Assembly (NCBI GenBank): GCA_963854835.1
Contig: OY978525.1
Span: forward strand, 93,710,136 to 93,774,135
DNA length: 64,000 nucleotides
Direction: 5' to 3'
DNA from: Megamerina dolium
Taxonomy: Eukaryota; Arthropoda; Insecta; Diptera; Megamerinidae
Shown here piece by piece: positions 1-10,482 of this stretch. The notes beneath the pieces are model-generated. The model was not told the origin of the DNA, ran no database searches, and was given only the letters and a program-made list of their open reading frames with translations. Position numbers and translations under genes: made by a program. The stretch's first letter is position 1, and the number at the start of each line of letters is the position of its first letter.

Positions 1-636
1 GGTATATACATTTATTTTCACCCAACGAATATGAGTTGCCCAAATTGTTTTTTTTTCTTAAAAAAACGAATTTAATTGAAAACAATTTTTTTTTCCAAAA
101 ACCTTGTCTCTAATACCAAATAGCTCACTCATGCAACTCAGCACGTCTATCTGAAGTAGACCAACAAGAAGCACTTTTTGCTTAAGTTTGAATAAAAAAA
201 AAGAAGAAAATTACAAAAGTCAATAGCTTCTATAATTCATTTTGTAAAATAAACGAAATTTCATTTCTCATCATGTCATTCATCGATGAAAAGTCTTTAA
301 GATGTTCCATAGCACCCAGTTCACCCTACGAGTACTGTGATAATTTAAAGCATAACAGATATATGTATATACTCATATATGTTTATATACATACATACCC
401 CTTAACTAAATGATACGGTTGGTTTTTACTCTGGTTTTCATTTATTTATTCGAATTAGAATATAGGATGTTCATGTAAATATGTACAATTCTTTTAATGC
501 AAGGTTATTGGTTACCTCTTATTAAAGTTAAATTTTGCGTGAATTGCGTGAATTGCTGGTGTTTAACAACATTGTATATATTTCTTTAAGAGAGCAGCAC
601 TGCTCTGCATATAGCTACAATACTTGTGCTCTTTAT
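1..636. other. AT-rich stretch without a recognisable gene
   Basis: Neither strand shows a convincing exon, tRNA or repeat boundary. By comparison with the paralogous gene T1 it should be part of the first intron of T0, whose second exon would then lie beyond the left edge. I looked for a GCCG-type TM2 exon on the minus strand here and found none. Confidence 0.5.
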
Positions 637-2597
637 TATACCCTGCATAATGCAATATGCATGGTATATTCATTTCGGTCAGATGTTTGTGTCCACTTGA
701 AGGAATCTCCGGAGATATAGACATGGATATATATTCGTGATCAGCGTCGATTAAATTTTCGATTTAACGATGTCCGTCCGTCCGTCCGTCCGTCCGTCCG
801 TCCGTCCGTCCGTCTGTCTGTCACCTGGCTGGTTCGCACGATAACTTGAGTAAATATTGAGCTATTTCGATGAAATTTGGCATAAGTAATCTATGATCCA
901 AGAGTACGGAGGGGATTGATATTGGGCATGATCGGTCAATAACCACGCCCACACCAAGCATTCAAAGCGACTAACCTCGAAATTTTCAAAATTTTTAACT
1001 TGCTATAACTCACATAATATACGACTCGGGACAACAATATTTGGGACATAGACTTATATTATACTACTATATAACGTCGCCAAAAGTGGTTGAGCCACGC
1101 CTACTTTTTAGCGTAGCTCTCATACAAAGTGTCTGTACTTCTTTTAAATTGAAACAGCTGTAACTTCTACAATCTTCTGTTCAGAATAACCATAATTGAC
1201 ACTTAGATTAACATGGTAGTCGGAAATAATATGGCAGAAAATCAGTGTGCCACGCCCACTGCTTTTTGGGTCTCTCATACAAAGTTGCGGAAATTAAAAA
1301 AAATGTTACCGGTTGTAACTTGCAAACTATTCAGCGTAGAATAACGAGATTTAAGGTGTGGATTAGTATTGTACGAGCAACTAGGCTCACAGAAAATGAG
1401 CGCACCACGCCCACTGTTTATCGTAGCCCCCATACAAATTTTAAATTGAAACAGCTGTAACTTCGGCAATCTTCTGTCTAGAATAACCATAATTGACGCT
1501 TAAATTAATATCGTAGTCGGCAAAAATCTGGCAGAAAATCACTGTGCCACGCCCACTCCTTCATGAGTCTCCCATACAAAGTCAAGGGAATTAAACTAAA
1601 ACTTTTAAAATCCATAACTTACAAACCATTTAGCGCAGGACAACGACATTTAAGGTATGGATTAGTATTGTACGAGCAACTAGGCTCACAGAAAATGGGC
1701 GCACCACGCCCACTGTTTATCGTAGCCCCCATACAAATTTTAAATTGAAACAGCTGTAACTTCGGCAATCTTCTGTCTAGAATAACCATAATTGACACTT
1801 AGATTAATATCGTAGTCGGAAATAATCTGACAGAAAATCAGTGTACCACGCCCATTCCTTCATAGGTCTCCCATACAAAGTCGAGGTAATTAAACTAAAA
1901 CTTTTAAGCTCCATAACTTACAAATCATTTAGCGTACGACAACGAGATTTAAGGTATGGAATAGTATTGTACGAGCAACTAGACTCACTGGAAATGGGCG
2001 CGCCACGCCCACTGTTTATTGTAGCCCCCATACAAATTTTAAATTGAAACAGCTGTAACTTCGGCAATCTTCTGCCTAAAATAACCATAATTGACACTTA
2101 CATTAATATCGTATTTGGAAATAATCTGGCAGAAAATCAGTGTACCACGCCCATTCCTTCATAGGTCTCCCATACAAAGTCGAGGTAATTAAACTAAAAT
2201 TTTTAAGCTCCATAACTTACAAACCATTTAGCGTAGGACAACCAAATTTAAGGTGTGGATTGATATTGAAAAATCAATTAGATATACCAGAAAGAGATAC
2301 GTCACGCCCACTTTTTATATATCTTCCGTATAAAGTCTCGGATTTATCTTAAACATTAAAACTCCCATAACTTACTAATTAATACGCCTAGGTCAACCCA
2401 TTGCAACCTATGTAGTTTAGTATTATAGGCAGAAATTGATACTCCAAAATTGGTGAGGTACTCCTGCTTCTTAATGTAGGTCCTGTACAAAGTAGTGGAA
2501 GAAAAGGATGGATATACGAGCAAACTTTTTATATATATCTCTACATATGCAGGGTATAATTTGGTCGGCCCCAGCCGACTGTAAGGAGATTTTTTTC
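637..2597 (+). mobile_element. mini-me-like interspersed element, copy 1
   Basis: The element starts with TATACCCTGCATAATG and has the inverted motif TATGCAGGGTATA near its right end, followed by a terminal segment GGTCGGCCCCAGCCGACTG. Behind the left end lies a (GTCC)n tract. The interior consists of about 299-bp tandem units, seen as a recurring CAGCTGTAACTT...CAATCTTCTG block and as short reading frames that restart 299 bp apart (1841 and 2140). It encodes no protein I recognise. The combination of a short conserved end and a GTCY proto-microsatellite matches dipteran mini-me elements as I remember them; the family name is an inference. Copies 2 and 3 lie at 2877-4469 and 12355-13571. Confidence 0.7.
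772..822 (+). repeat. (GTCC)n microsatellite inside mini-me-like copy 1
   Basis: About eleven GTCC units are followed by two or three GTCT units. The same site in copy 2 is shorter and in copy 3 is only a few units long. Confidence 0.95.
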
Positions 2598-2876
2598 TGT
2601 ATATTCTCTCTCAGTAGTACAGTTTATTTGTAAGTACATAGAATTCTGTTAGCATGCTTGAAATTAAAATTTTAAAAAATTTTATAAACACTTTGTGAGA
2701 GCCAATAAACAAATTATAGACAATGCAATGCTCATATGAACCGCTATATAATTTTACTTAATTATATTTGCTTTTCTAACTTTTTTTTCAATTCAAAACT
2801 CAATATTTATCATGTGAGTACATAATTGTTGATCATTGATGTTAATACAATATTTCAGTAATTTCAGTTGTATTTT

Positions 2877-4469
2877 TATACCCTGCATAATGCAATATGC
2901 ATGGTATATTCATTTCGGTCAGATGTTTGTGTCCACTTGAAGGAATCTCCGGAGATATAGACATGGATATATATTCGTGATCAGCGTCGATTAAATTTTC
3001 GATTTAACGATGTCCGTCCGTCCGTCCGTCCGTCCGTCCGTCCGTCTGTCTGTCACCTGGCTGGTTCGCACGATAACTTGAGTAAATATTGAGCTATTTC
3101 GATGAAATTTGGCATAAGTAATCTATGATCCAAGGGTACGGAGGGGATTGATATTGGGCATGATCGGTTAATAACCACGCCCACACCAAGCATTCAAAGC
3201 GACTAACCTCGAAATTTTCAAAATCTTTAACTTGCTATAACTCACACAATATACCACTTGGGACAACAATATTTTGCACATAGAGTTATATTATACTACT
3301 ATATAACGTCGCCAAAAATGGGTAAGCCACGCCCACTTTTTAGCGTAGCTCCCATACAAAGTGTCTGTACTTCTTTTAAATTGAAACTGCTGTAACTTCT
3401 ACAATCTTCTGTCTAGAATAACCATAATTGACACTTAGATTAACACGGTAGTCAGAAATAATATGGAAGAAAATCAATGTGCCACGCCCACTCCTTTTTG
3501 GGTCTCCCATACAAAGTTGCGGAAATGAAAAAAAATTTTACCGGTTATAACTTGCAAACTATTCAGCGTAGAATAACGAGATTTAGGGTGTGGATTAGTA
3601 TTGTATGAGCAACTAGTCTTACAGAAAATGGGCGCACCACGCTTAGTGTTTATCGTAGCCCCCATACAAATTTTAAATTGAAACAGCTGTAACTTCGGCA
3701 ATCTTCTGTCTAGAATAACCATAATTGACACTTAAATTAATATCGTAGTTGGCAAAAATCTGGCAGAAAATCAGTGTGCCACGCCCACTCCTTCATGGGT
3801 CTCCCATACAAAGTCGAGTGAATTAAACTAAAATGTTAAGCTCCATAGCTTACAAACCATTTAGCCTAGGACAACGAGACTTAGGGTATGGATTAGTATT
3901 GTACGAGCAACTAGGCTCACAGAAAATGGGCGTACCACGCCCAGTGTTTATCGTAGCCCCCATACAAATTTTAAATTGAAACAGCTGTAACTTAGGCAAT
4001 CTTATGTCTACAATAACCATAATTGACACTTAAATTAATATCGTAGTCGGAAATAATCTGGCGAAAAATCAGCGTACCACGCCTACTTCTTATTGGGGCT
4101 CCCATACAAAGTTGAGGAAATTAAACAAAAATGTTAACCACCATAACTTAGAAACTATTCAACGTAGGACACCAAATTTAAGGTGTGGATTAACATTGAA
4201 AAATTAATTGGATTTACTAGAAAGTGGTAAGCCACGCCCACTTTTTATATAGCTCTCATACTAAGCCTCGGAATTATCTTAAAATCCTTTTACTTCGTCA
4301 AAGTCAACCATATTTCGGGTGTAAATTAGTAGTATATGCAAAAATTGTTTCTCGAAAAGTGGAAATAAAAGAAAAGTTGGATATTCGAGTAAACTTTTTA
4401 TATATAAATCTACATATGCAGGGTATAGTTTGGTAGGCCCCAGCCGACTGTAAGGAGATTTTTTTTTTT
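2877..4469 (+). mobile_element. mini-me-like interspersed element, copy 2
   Basis: Its first 130 bp or so are identical by eye to those of copy 1, including the 5' end and the approach to the GTCC tract (3012-3054). It ends with the same CCCCAGCCGACTGTAAGGAG segment. It carries fewer internal tandem units than copy 1. Together the two copies interrupt what should be intron 1 of tetraspanin T0: 2598-2876 matches parts of intron 1 of T2 and T3, and the flank from 4470 matches intron 1 of T1. Confidence 0.7.
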
Positions 4470-4780
4470 GAATACGCATTTGATTATTGGCAAGTCCTAT
4501 ATCTACTAATCGTTGACTAAATTAAGCACTCATCGTATAATAAATTACCGGAAATAATAAAACGAAAGAAGTGAATAGCAGAGATTAGGAAGGTTGCTCA
4601 TGTCTGATTTCATATTGCAATTGAAACGAAAATGAAATTAATCAACGTGAATGTATGCATGTCCATACTATTGTCTTATATAGCCACAGTACATAGTACA
4701 TAGATGGTATTGTATAATTAGTTAAATAATCTATTCCATGTGATGTGATGTGAATGTTAAATATTTGATATCAAACTCAC

Positions 4781-4840
4781 CCCAAGTATTATATTGAGAG
4801 TCTTAAATAGACATTTAAGCGTAGCAATACTAGATGCCAT
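4781..4840 (-). CDS. Tetraspanin T0, exon 1 only (gene runs off the left edge)
   Basis: The exon has 20 codons, starts with ATG at 4840 and is followed by a GTGAG donor, the same length and phase 0 as exon 1 of all other members. It encodes the cytoplasmic N-terminus and the first half of TM1 (ASSIATLKCLFKTLNIILG after Met). The usual MGC start is replaced by MASS, so the juxtamembrane cysteine that is commonly palmitoylated in tetraspanins is missing there; a later Cys is present at position 10. Promoter and 5' UTR are conserved. The remaining exons were not found within the window, where two mini-me-like elements occupy the intron. It could be a gene with a very long first intron or a decaying, partial duplicate. 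Confidence 0.7.
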
Positions 4841-4966
4841 TTTTATCTTTTAATATTCTATCTATAAAGTAATGATGTTTTAAAGTACCCGAAAAATATA
4901 TATTATATATGTATATATAAATAAGAATTTCGGATATATATATTCACCAACGCTTATGTGTGTTAA

Positions 4967-5024
4967 CACGTTTAGTATAAAAATTCAACTGAATCGGAGT
5001 CGGTTGATACACAAAATTCTTATA
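4967..5024 (-). promoter_or_regulatory. Core promoter of T0 (TATA, Inr, +17 block)
   Basis: On the minus strand TATAAGA starts at 5024 and TTCAGTTG (Inr) puts +1 at 4990, 34 bp downstream. TAAACGTG lies at +17 to +24. The implied 5' UTR is 150 nt without an intron. The same arrangement recurs at T1, T2 and T3. Confidence 0.75.
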
Positions 5025-5547
5025 TTTCAATGCTCACCAATGGCTGGCGGTGGAAACAAAACCATCCACGATAATAACATAAGCTTTTGTGGTATATTTC
5101 TTTTTCTATCACTACTATTTACTTGTTTGACGATTTGTTCACATGCTTGTTTATTCGCTCAATGAAGAGTTCTGCTCATTTTATTCAAGTAGCCAAAATT
5201 ATAAAGTGTATTGTTGTTGTTGAAGTATTAAAAAAAAATTATCTCTGGCTCCAAAGATCATTTGCTGTGCTCTTTTATGAATTTTGAGCAAATTAAATTT
5301 GGACAGAGAGATATCTGATTATGTATGTTAACCAATTCCAAAATGCAGAATCCTTCAGATATCACTTTTTTTGGTTGATTTTTATTGTTATAAGGATAGC
5401 CCTTTCATAAGCCATTTCATGCAGAATGTTTGCTTTGTCTTTGATGCAAACATTCTCTCATTATTTGCTATACATTTAGCTTCTTGTACTCGAATATATT
5501 AAAATCTCGATATCGCTTAGCTAAATTTTATGTACACTCACAGAGAG

Positions 5548-6270
5548 GGCCTATTTCCACAAAGTGTTTGAGTGTGAAGTGTTCAGCTGTTTTTTGTGTT
5601 GGCATTTACATTTGACATTCGCAACGTTGATTTATTTATCGAAATTGTTGAAAATATTCACTTAAAATCAATTAATTGAATAGAACCCGCTCAGTTTATA
5701 TTGCTGATCTTACAGTATTATGATCTATTAAAACAGATTACACATTAACCTGTGCAAGTGTAAACTTCTAAGCGTTTAAGATGGCTAGGGCTCGTAATCC
5801 ATATGTATGATGACTATGCTGTGAACATATGTATACATATATGACGGGAAGACTGTTTGGAACGAAAGCTATGGGCAGACCAAAAAACCGATTGGTTAGA
5901 TGCAGTTAGTTGGGGACTGAAATGGGTGAGAGTTTTCTTCGTTGCATAATTCGTCAACCTTTGATGCAAAAAGAGAAGATATTACTGCTGTAGCTGCACA
6001 TTAAACTTGGATTTGTTAAAAGCTTCATTAAACGCAATGTAGATTTCTTGTGTTTTAAAGAAATTTACCCGTGGTACAGCGAAAGTAAAATTGGAATTTG
6101 AAGAGGCAACACTGGAGTCACATGTGGACATCATATGTGACACATATTCTGATGACAGTTAATGATTGCTATACTGAAAAGAAAAGAGCTGGAGTTATAT
6201 TTATGACCAAATTATAAAAGAATGCGTAAAAAAAGTAACATATTTCAAGGGTACATTTTTGTTTTTTTTT
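5548..6270. other. Intergenic DNA between T0 and T1, nothing recognised
   Basis: This is unique-looking AT-rich sequence. A few short open stretches around 5870-6170 have a coding-like texture but are broken by stops, and I cannot match them to a family. Confidence 0.4.
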
Positions 6271-6274
6271 TCTC

Positions 6275-6972
6275 TGGTCTTTTACGTTCTTTGTATAAAA
6301 ATTTTGTCCAGAAATATCCCTAGTGAAATTTTCCGGCGAATAATTTTAACTCTCTAACTACCTCCCAAATGTCATTTTGTTCAGTCTTTCCAAAAAAAGG
6401 GGTCAAAATTACTTTTTCGTGAGAGAGGGTTAAGCTGTTTTTCAAAATTATTCCTCGTGTAACTGTACTCTATGTGTCCAAACTACATATTTCGCTCCGA
6501 TATGAATTATAACCTTTTTTCCACATATTCTAAAAGTCAGTCAAAAAATTGCAAATTTAATATGTGTAAAAAAAAAAAATTATTTTGCCTGAGAATGCAA
6601 AAAGTTTTGTTGGTTTTACTATATTGACAAAAAAAAAGGAGTGTGGGTGCCGCAGCTCAGTGGTTAGTGCGTTGGCCTTCTGATCTGTAAGCCGTGGGTT
6701 CAATCCACAGGTGATGCATAACAAAATTTAATATCGAAGACCTGTCTGCAAGTAATTGGAAATTTTTGCGACAGTAACAATTTGCGAAAAATACTTCTTA
6801 AAGAATTCTGTGACAACACTAAGTTAAAGTGATGTTACAAGAATTCTTCCGTTCGGGTCCGGAAAATGTAAGTAGGCCCCTTCTAATGCTATCCAAGATT
6901 TAACACGCACAATACTATTGAAGGAGAAGCTCGTTGGTATTACAATGGGCCTTTCTAGTCTACGTGTGTCTT

Positions 6973-7008
<36 letters not shown>

Positions 7009-7070
7009 AACCACAATAACATAACCTAACCTACTGTATGAGTCTAGCTTTTTCGTTTTGAGTTGGAATC
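6275..7070 (+). repeat. Interspersed repeat R6 (copy 1), split by a SINE
   Basis: It aligns by eye with 39315-39715 over some 350-400 bp. Shared blocks include GGTCTTTTACGTTCTTTGTAT, TAGTGAAATTTTCCGGC and ATTTCGCTCCGATATGAAT. The homology resumes after a SINE at GAGTTGGAAT. It has no coding potential. The class of element is unknown. Confidence 0.7.
6645..7034 (+). mobile_element. tRNA-derived SINE, tail type 1
   Basis: The 5' head GGGTGCCGCAGCTCAGTGGTT is a Pol III A box, and GTGGGTTCAATCC is the B box. The anticodon arm (TTGGCCTTCTGATC) resembles tRNA-Arg(TCT). A body of about 250 bp follows, then an (AG)n tract and the tail CATAACCTAACCTAC. It is inserted into repeat R6. Confidence 0.85.
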
Positions 7071-7636
7071 ACACCGCCCCCAGACAATGTCCCTGAAATT
7101 GTGTAATTACTCGAAAAAGACTCCAAAATGTGTAGAAATTCGACTAAAAAATTATTGGAAAAGACTCGTAAATGATTAGAAATACAACTAAATGACTCGA
7201 AGGAAGCTCGAAAATTATTAGAAATACGAAGCGAAAAAAGTCGAAATTGTTATTTTGAGACGTTGTGTTATTAAAATGTTAGAGCTTCAAATTATACTAT
7301 GGATATTTCTCCTTAAAAATTCTTCAGGATTAGGGAATTAAACATGTAAATTTCTATTAAATGTTTTTTGTTTTGTCCATATAGAAACGTTACTTCGTAG
7401 TGTCAAATTTAAAATTCTGTTCATAGTTATTGCATATAAAATTAAGGTTAATTTGAAAACTTGTCCATGTAATGAATATGTTTACAGGAAGGTTTATTCT
7501 AAAACCATATACCAATATCATTTTTTTTGAACATTTTTTTTTCTATTTCTTGAACACTCTCAAGGTAAGTGTTCAGAAATGATTGGAATTGATCCAAATT
7601 TTCGTTCTTCCATTTATCGTGATACGGTCTAATGTA
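7071..7636. other. AT-rich intergenic DNA, nothing recognised
   Basis: The sequence around 7110-7260 has short repeats of an ACTCGAAAAA/GACTCGTAAA type but no reading frame or element ends that I can support. Confidence 0.4.
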
Positions 7637-8661
7637 CTAAATGGAATGAAAAGTTCTGAGGTTTTGTAATAGGAGGCGCCACTAGGCCACTAGATGGCTC
7701 AGCTGTGCCTAATTTCTTTATGAAGTTTCATGACATTTGATTTACTAATTTGCAAGCTACAGTCCTTGTAGTTGCAGTTCAGCTACTTTCATAGTATTAA
7801 AAATAATGGAAAAACAGGAGTATCGCATTTTAATCAAACATTGTTTTTTAATTGGAACAAGTTCCGAACAATCATTGTAATTTGTTTGTAGAAATGTTAT
7901 CCTACAACTGCTCCTTCGAGAGCAACAGTTCATCGATGATTTTGTGAATTTAAAATGCGTCGAACAACCACCGAAGACGCATCTCGCTCTCGGAAGCTAC
8001 GAAATCGTCAAGCCAGTGCATCGAAGCGTTTTGAGTGATTGAAAGTGAAGTTGTGCGAGTTAGCTGAGGTTATCGGTATTTGAAATGAACGGGTGGGATA
8101 CATGACGCACGATCTTTTGAAGATGAAAAAGCTAAACCGACCAAAAACGTCGGTTTAGCGTTGTTGCAGCGCAATTGAGCCGACTTTTTTTGACGTTTTG
8201 TGACCATGGTTAAAACATGGTTCCATTACCATACACCTTAATCCAATAGGTAGTCTGCAGAGTGGAGAGTGAAACAAAGAAAAAACGGCCTCATATAAGA
8301 AAGTAAAAAGTTTTGTACCATCATGACAATGCATCGGCACATGGGGATGGCCAAATTGGACCAATTGCTATTCAAATTAGTTGCTCGCTCACCGTATTCT
8401 CCAGACTTGGCTCTCAGTGACCATTATCTGTTCCCAAAGCTCCACGGAAAGAGATTTAGATCGATTGAGGAAGCCATCGTGGAAACCGATACGTATTTCG
8501 AAGGCTTGGCCGTTTCATACCACAGGAAGTACATCGAAATATTGAAAACGCGCTATACCAAGTGTATTGCTCTCGAAGGTAACTATGTTGAGAAATAATT
8601 CACTTTGCCTATGGTATGCTTGTTTTCATTAAAAATCTCGGGACTTTCACCCCATTCGAAA
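7637..8661 (+). mobile_element. Degenerate mariner element (DD34D type)
   Basis: Imperfect inverted ends are visible (left AATGAAAAGTTCTGAGGTTTT; right, reversed, GGGTGAAAGTCCCGAGATTTT). An N-terminal transposase remnant starts at the ATG at 7806 (MEKQEYRILIKHCF), and a C-terminal remnant with YSPDLALSDHYLF lies at 8323-8598. The middle is frameshifted and partly deleted, and a short palindromic stretch interrupts the frame near 8140. At about 1.0 kb it is shorter than a full mariner (about 1.3 kb). It is certainly inactive. Confidence 0.75.
8323..8598 (+). pseudogene. Mariner transposase, C-terminal remnant
   Basis: The 91 codons include the motif YSPDLALSDHYLFPKL, the region of the third catalytic Asp, followed by a typical mariner C-terminus (FEGL...KYIEILKTRYTKCI). 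The first two catalytic Asp positions are not in an open frame. Confidence 0.75.
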
Positions 8662-8959
8662 CATGTAATTTGCATTTTGACTATATTTTGACTCTTCGTT
8701 TCATGTTTCGAATTTTGCATATACAACATAAAAAGTAGTTTTTTGACACACGATGTTTTACAATATATGAAAATTTGGTGACTTAATTATGTACAATATA
8801 ATTTAATTTACTTACTGAGTTTTGGTATGGAGAATGTTTATTATAGGATGATTTGCTGGTACCTAATCATAGAAGTAAGTTATTATTATTTCATTTGTAT
8901 TTGAAGCAAATATTCTATTATGATTTGTATACGTTTTGCCTCTTGTATCGGCATTAGGC
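8662..8959. other. AT-rich spacer, nothing recognised
   Basis: I see no reading frame, element end or RNA gene. Confidence 0.4.
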
Positions 8960-9125
8960 ATTTTATGTATTCATATTTTAGATCGATAATCTGAAAGATA
9001 TGCGAACTCTAAGGGATTCGCAAAATATCCGACCCCTACTGGCCGTCTAATTTTATGCCATCGGTGAAGAAATCGATTGCTTCGTCCGTCGAAAGGCAAT
9101 ATTCCAATCTCTAAATCTATTCTAT
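8960..9125 (-). pseudogene. LINE RNase H domain relic
   Basis: Read on the minus strand, this gives IDFFTDGIKLDGQ followed by a stop and SSHIFQIID. It resembles the first strand of the RNase H domain of R1/I-type LINEs, where the first catalytic Asp sits in TDGSKL. The preceding SHISDRIDLEIGILPF also has the look of the spacer before that domain. Stops and frameshifts make it a fossil. The match rests on a short motif. Confidence 0.45.
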
Positions 9126-9449
9126 CCGAAATGTGTGAGTGGATATTATATGAAGTTCTTATGATATTGTACTGGTATAGAAGGCAACGATGCTTCTCCA
9201 GTTTTTATTCGTCATCTTTTTACCAATTGATCATTTGCCTGCATTCATCTACACGAGAACCGCGTAGACTACTACACAATTAGATACAATTGTAAACAAC
9301 ACAACACAATTCAGCCGAAATACTTACATATTATTTGAAAGTACTCAAGTCATTTGCGTATTTTTTTTTTTTACCAAGCGATATTTTGTTTCTTCTTTCC
9401 TTCTTTTACCCTTTTCCATAAGTGTTTGCTGTTGTTTACTTTAATACAC

Positions 9450-10100
9450 TTTTTCTTAACCCTTTTATAACCGCCAAAATGGGTTTTTATAACAGCTCAA
9501 TTGGACAATTAAGTCCGATTGTTAAAAATGAAAGCTTGTTAAATAGGCTTTAGGAAGAGCTATAATTGCTGCGTATTTTCTTTGAAATGGAACGAGACCT
9601 TAAAAACCCATATTCAGTTACCCTAATTTTAACCCATAATCAAAAAATGTTCCACCATAAAATTAATTTTCGGGCTTTTTAGAGCGTATTTGAATAACAT
9701 ACTTGAGAATGGAGTTAAAAACATTAGAGCCTGCTATAGAAATCTTAATGAAAATTGCATTTCGTTATTACTCCTTCAGTTTTAGAGTTAGCTTCACAGT
9801 TCAGAAAGGAAAATTGTATGGTTTTTAATTTCATGGTGGAACATTTTATGATTAGGGGTGCTAGAATTAGGGCAACTGAACATGATTTTTTAGGGACTCG
9901 TTCAATTTCAAAGCAAATATAGAAATTCTACCCCTCTCTAACACATTTTCAACAAGCTATTAATTTATTGTATATATTTTTTTTTATATAATATTATATT
10001 ATTTATATATTATTATATATTTAAAAAATTAGACAATTAATAACTGAGCTTTGACAAAAAAAAAATTATTTTGGCGGTTCTAAAAGGTTTAAGAAAAAAA
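9450..10100. mobile_element. Foldback/MITE-like element with long inverted arms
   Basis: The ends are inverted copies: left CTTAACCCTTTTATAACCGC, right (reversed) CTTAAACCTTTTAGAACCGC. Further inner blocks also pair, for example GTTCCACCATAAAATTAAT near 9650 with its complement near 9830, and CCCTAATTTTAACCCATAAT with its complement near 9860. Each arm is therefore about 250-300 bp. There is no reading frame. The superfamily is undetermined. Confidence 0.75.
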
Positions 10101-10482
10101 TTGTTTTTTCTGTTTCGAGAACCTTTCAACACAATCTTTTAAACTAGTGGTGCAATTTTGAAAGGTTTTTTCATGATCCACCCTACTCTACATATGATCA
10201 CCTATTGATTTTCCCTGGTATATACCTGATATGTGGTATATCTCTGCATATTCAAATGAAAAAGGACAGCATGAAGAAATAAAACTACAAAAGGTATTTT
10301 CTCTATACAAATGCAAGTATTTATTATGCCATCATTTTTATGAGCTATATTTGTATGTATTATATTTATACTAATAAATGTATTATATATAGTACTAAGG
10401 TAGTTTCACAGTTACGAATATTGAATCAACAATTCTAAAATTTTTTTTTGTTAACAAAATCACGTCAAATGTCTTAATGGCT

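Larger units (their letters stand above)
4470..5547. repeat. Duplicated T0 promoter/exon 1 block (paralogue of 15807-16925)
   Basis: This stretch aligns with 15807-16925 over about 1.1 kb. The alignment includes the start of intron 1, exon 1, the 5' UTR, the TATA/Inr promoter and about 500 bp of upstream sequence (for example the shared block ending in ATGTACACTCACA). Similarity stops abruptly near 5547 and 16925. It is best explained as part of a tandem gene duplication that carried the regulatory region along. Confidence 0.85.

Noticed and set aside
1563..2352. Three similar short open frames with a YKV.IKLKLL motif spaced about 299 bp apart
   Set aside because: They are the same frame repeated in the internal tandem units of a mini-me-like element, with no splice sites, domain or conservation pointing to a protein.
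6654..6715. Possible tRNA gene with A and B boxes
   Set aside because: The acceptor stem does not close, and the sequence continues into a repeated body found nine times, so it is a SINE head.
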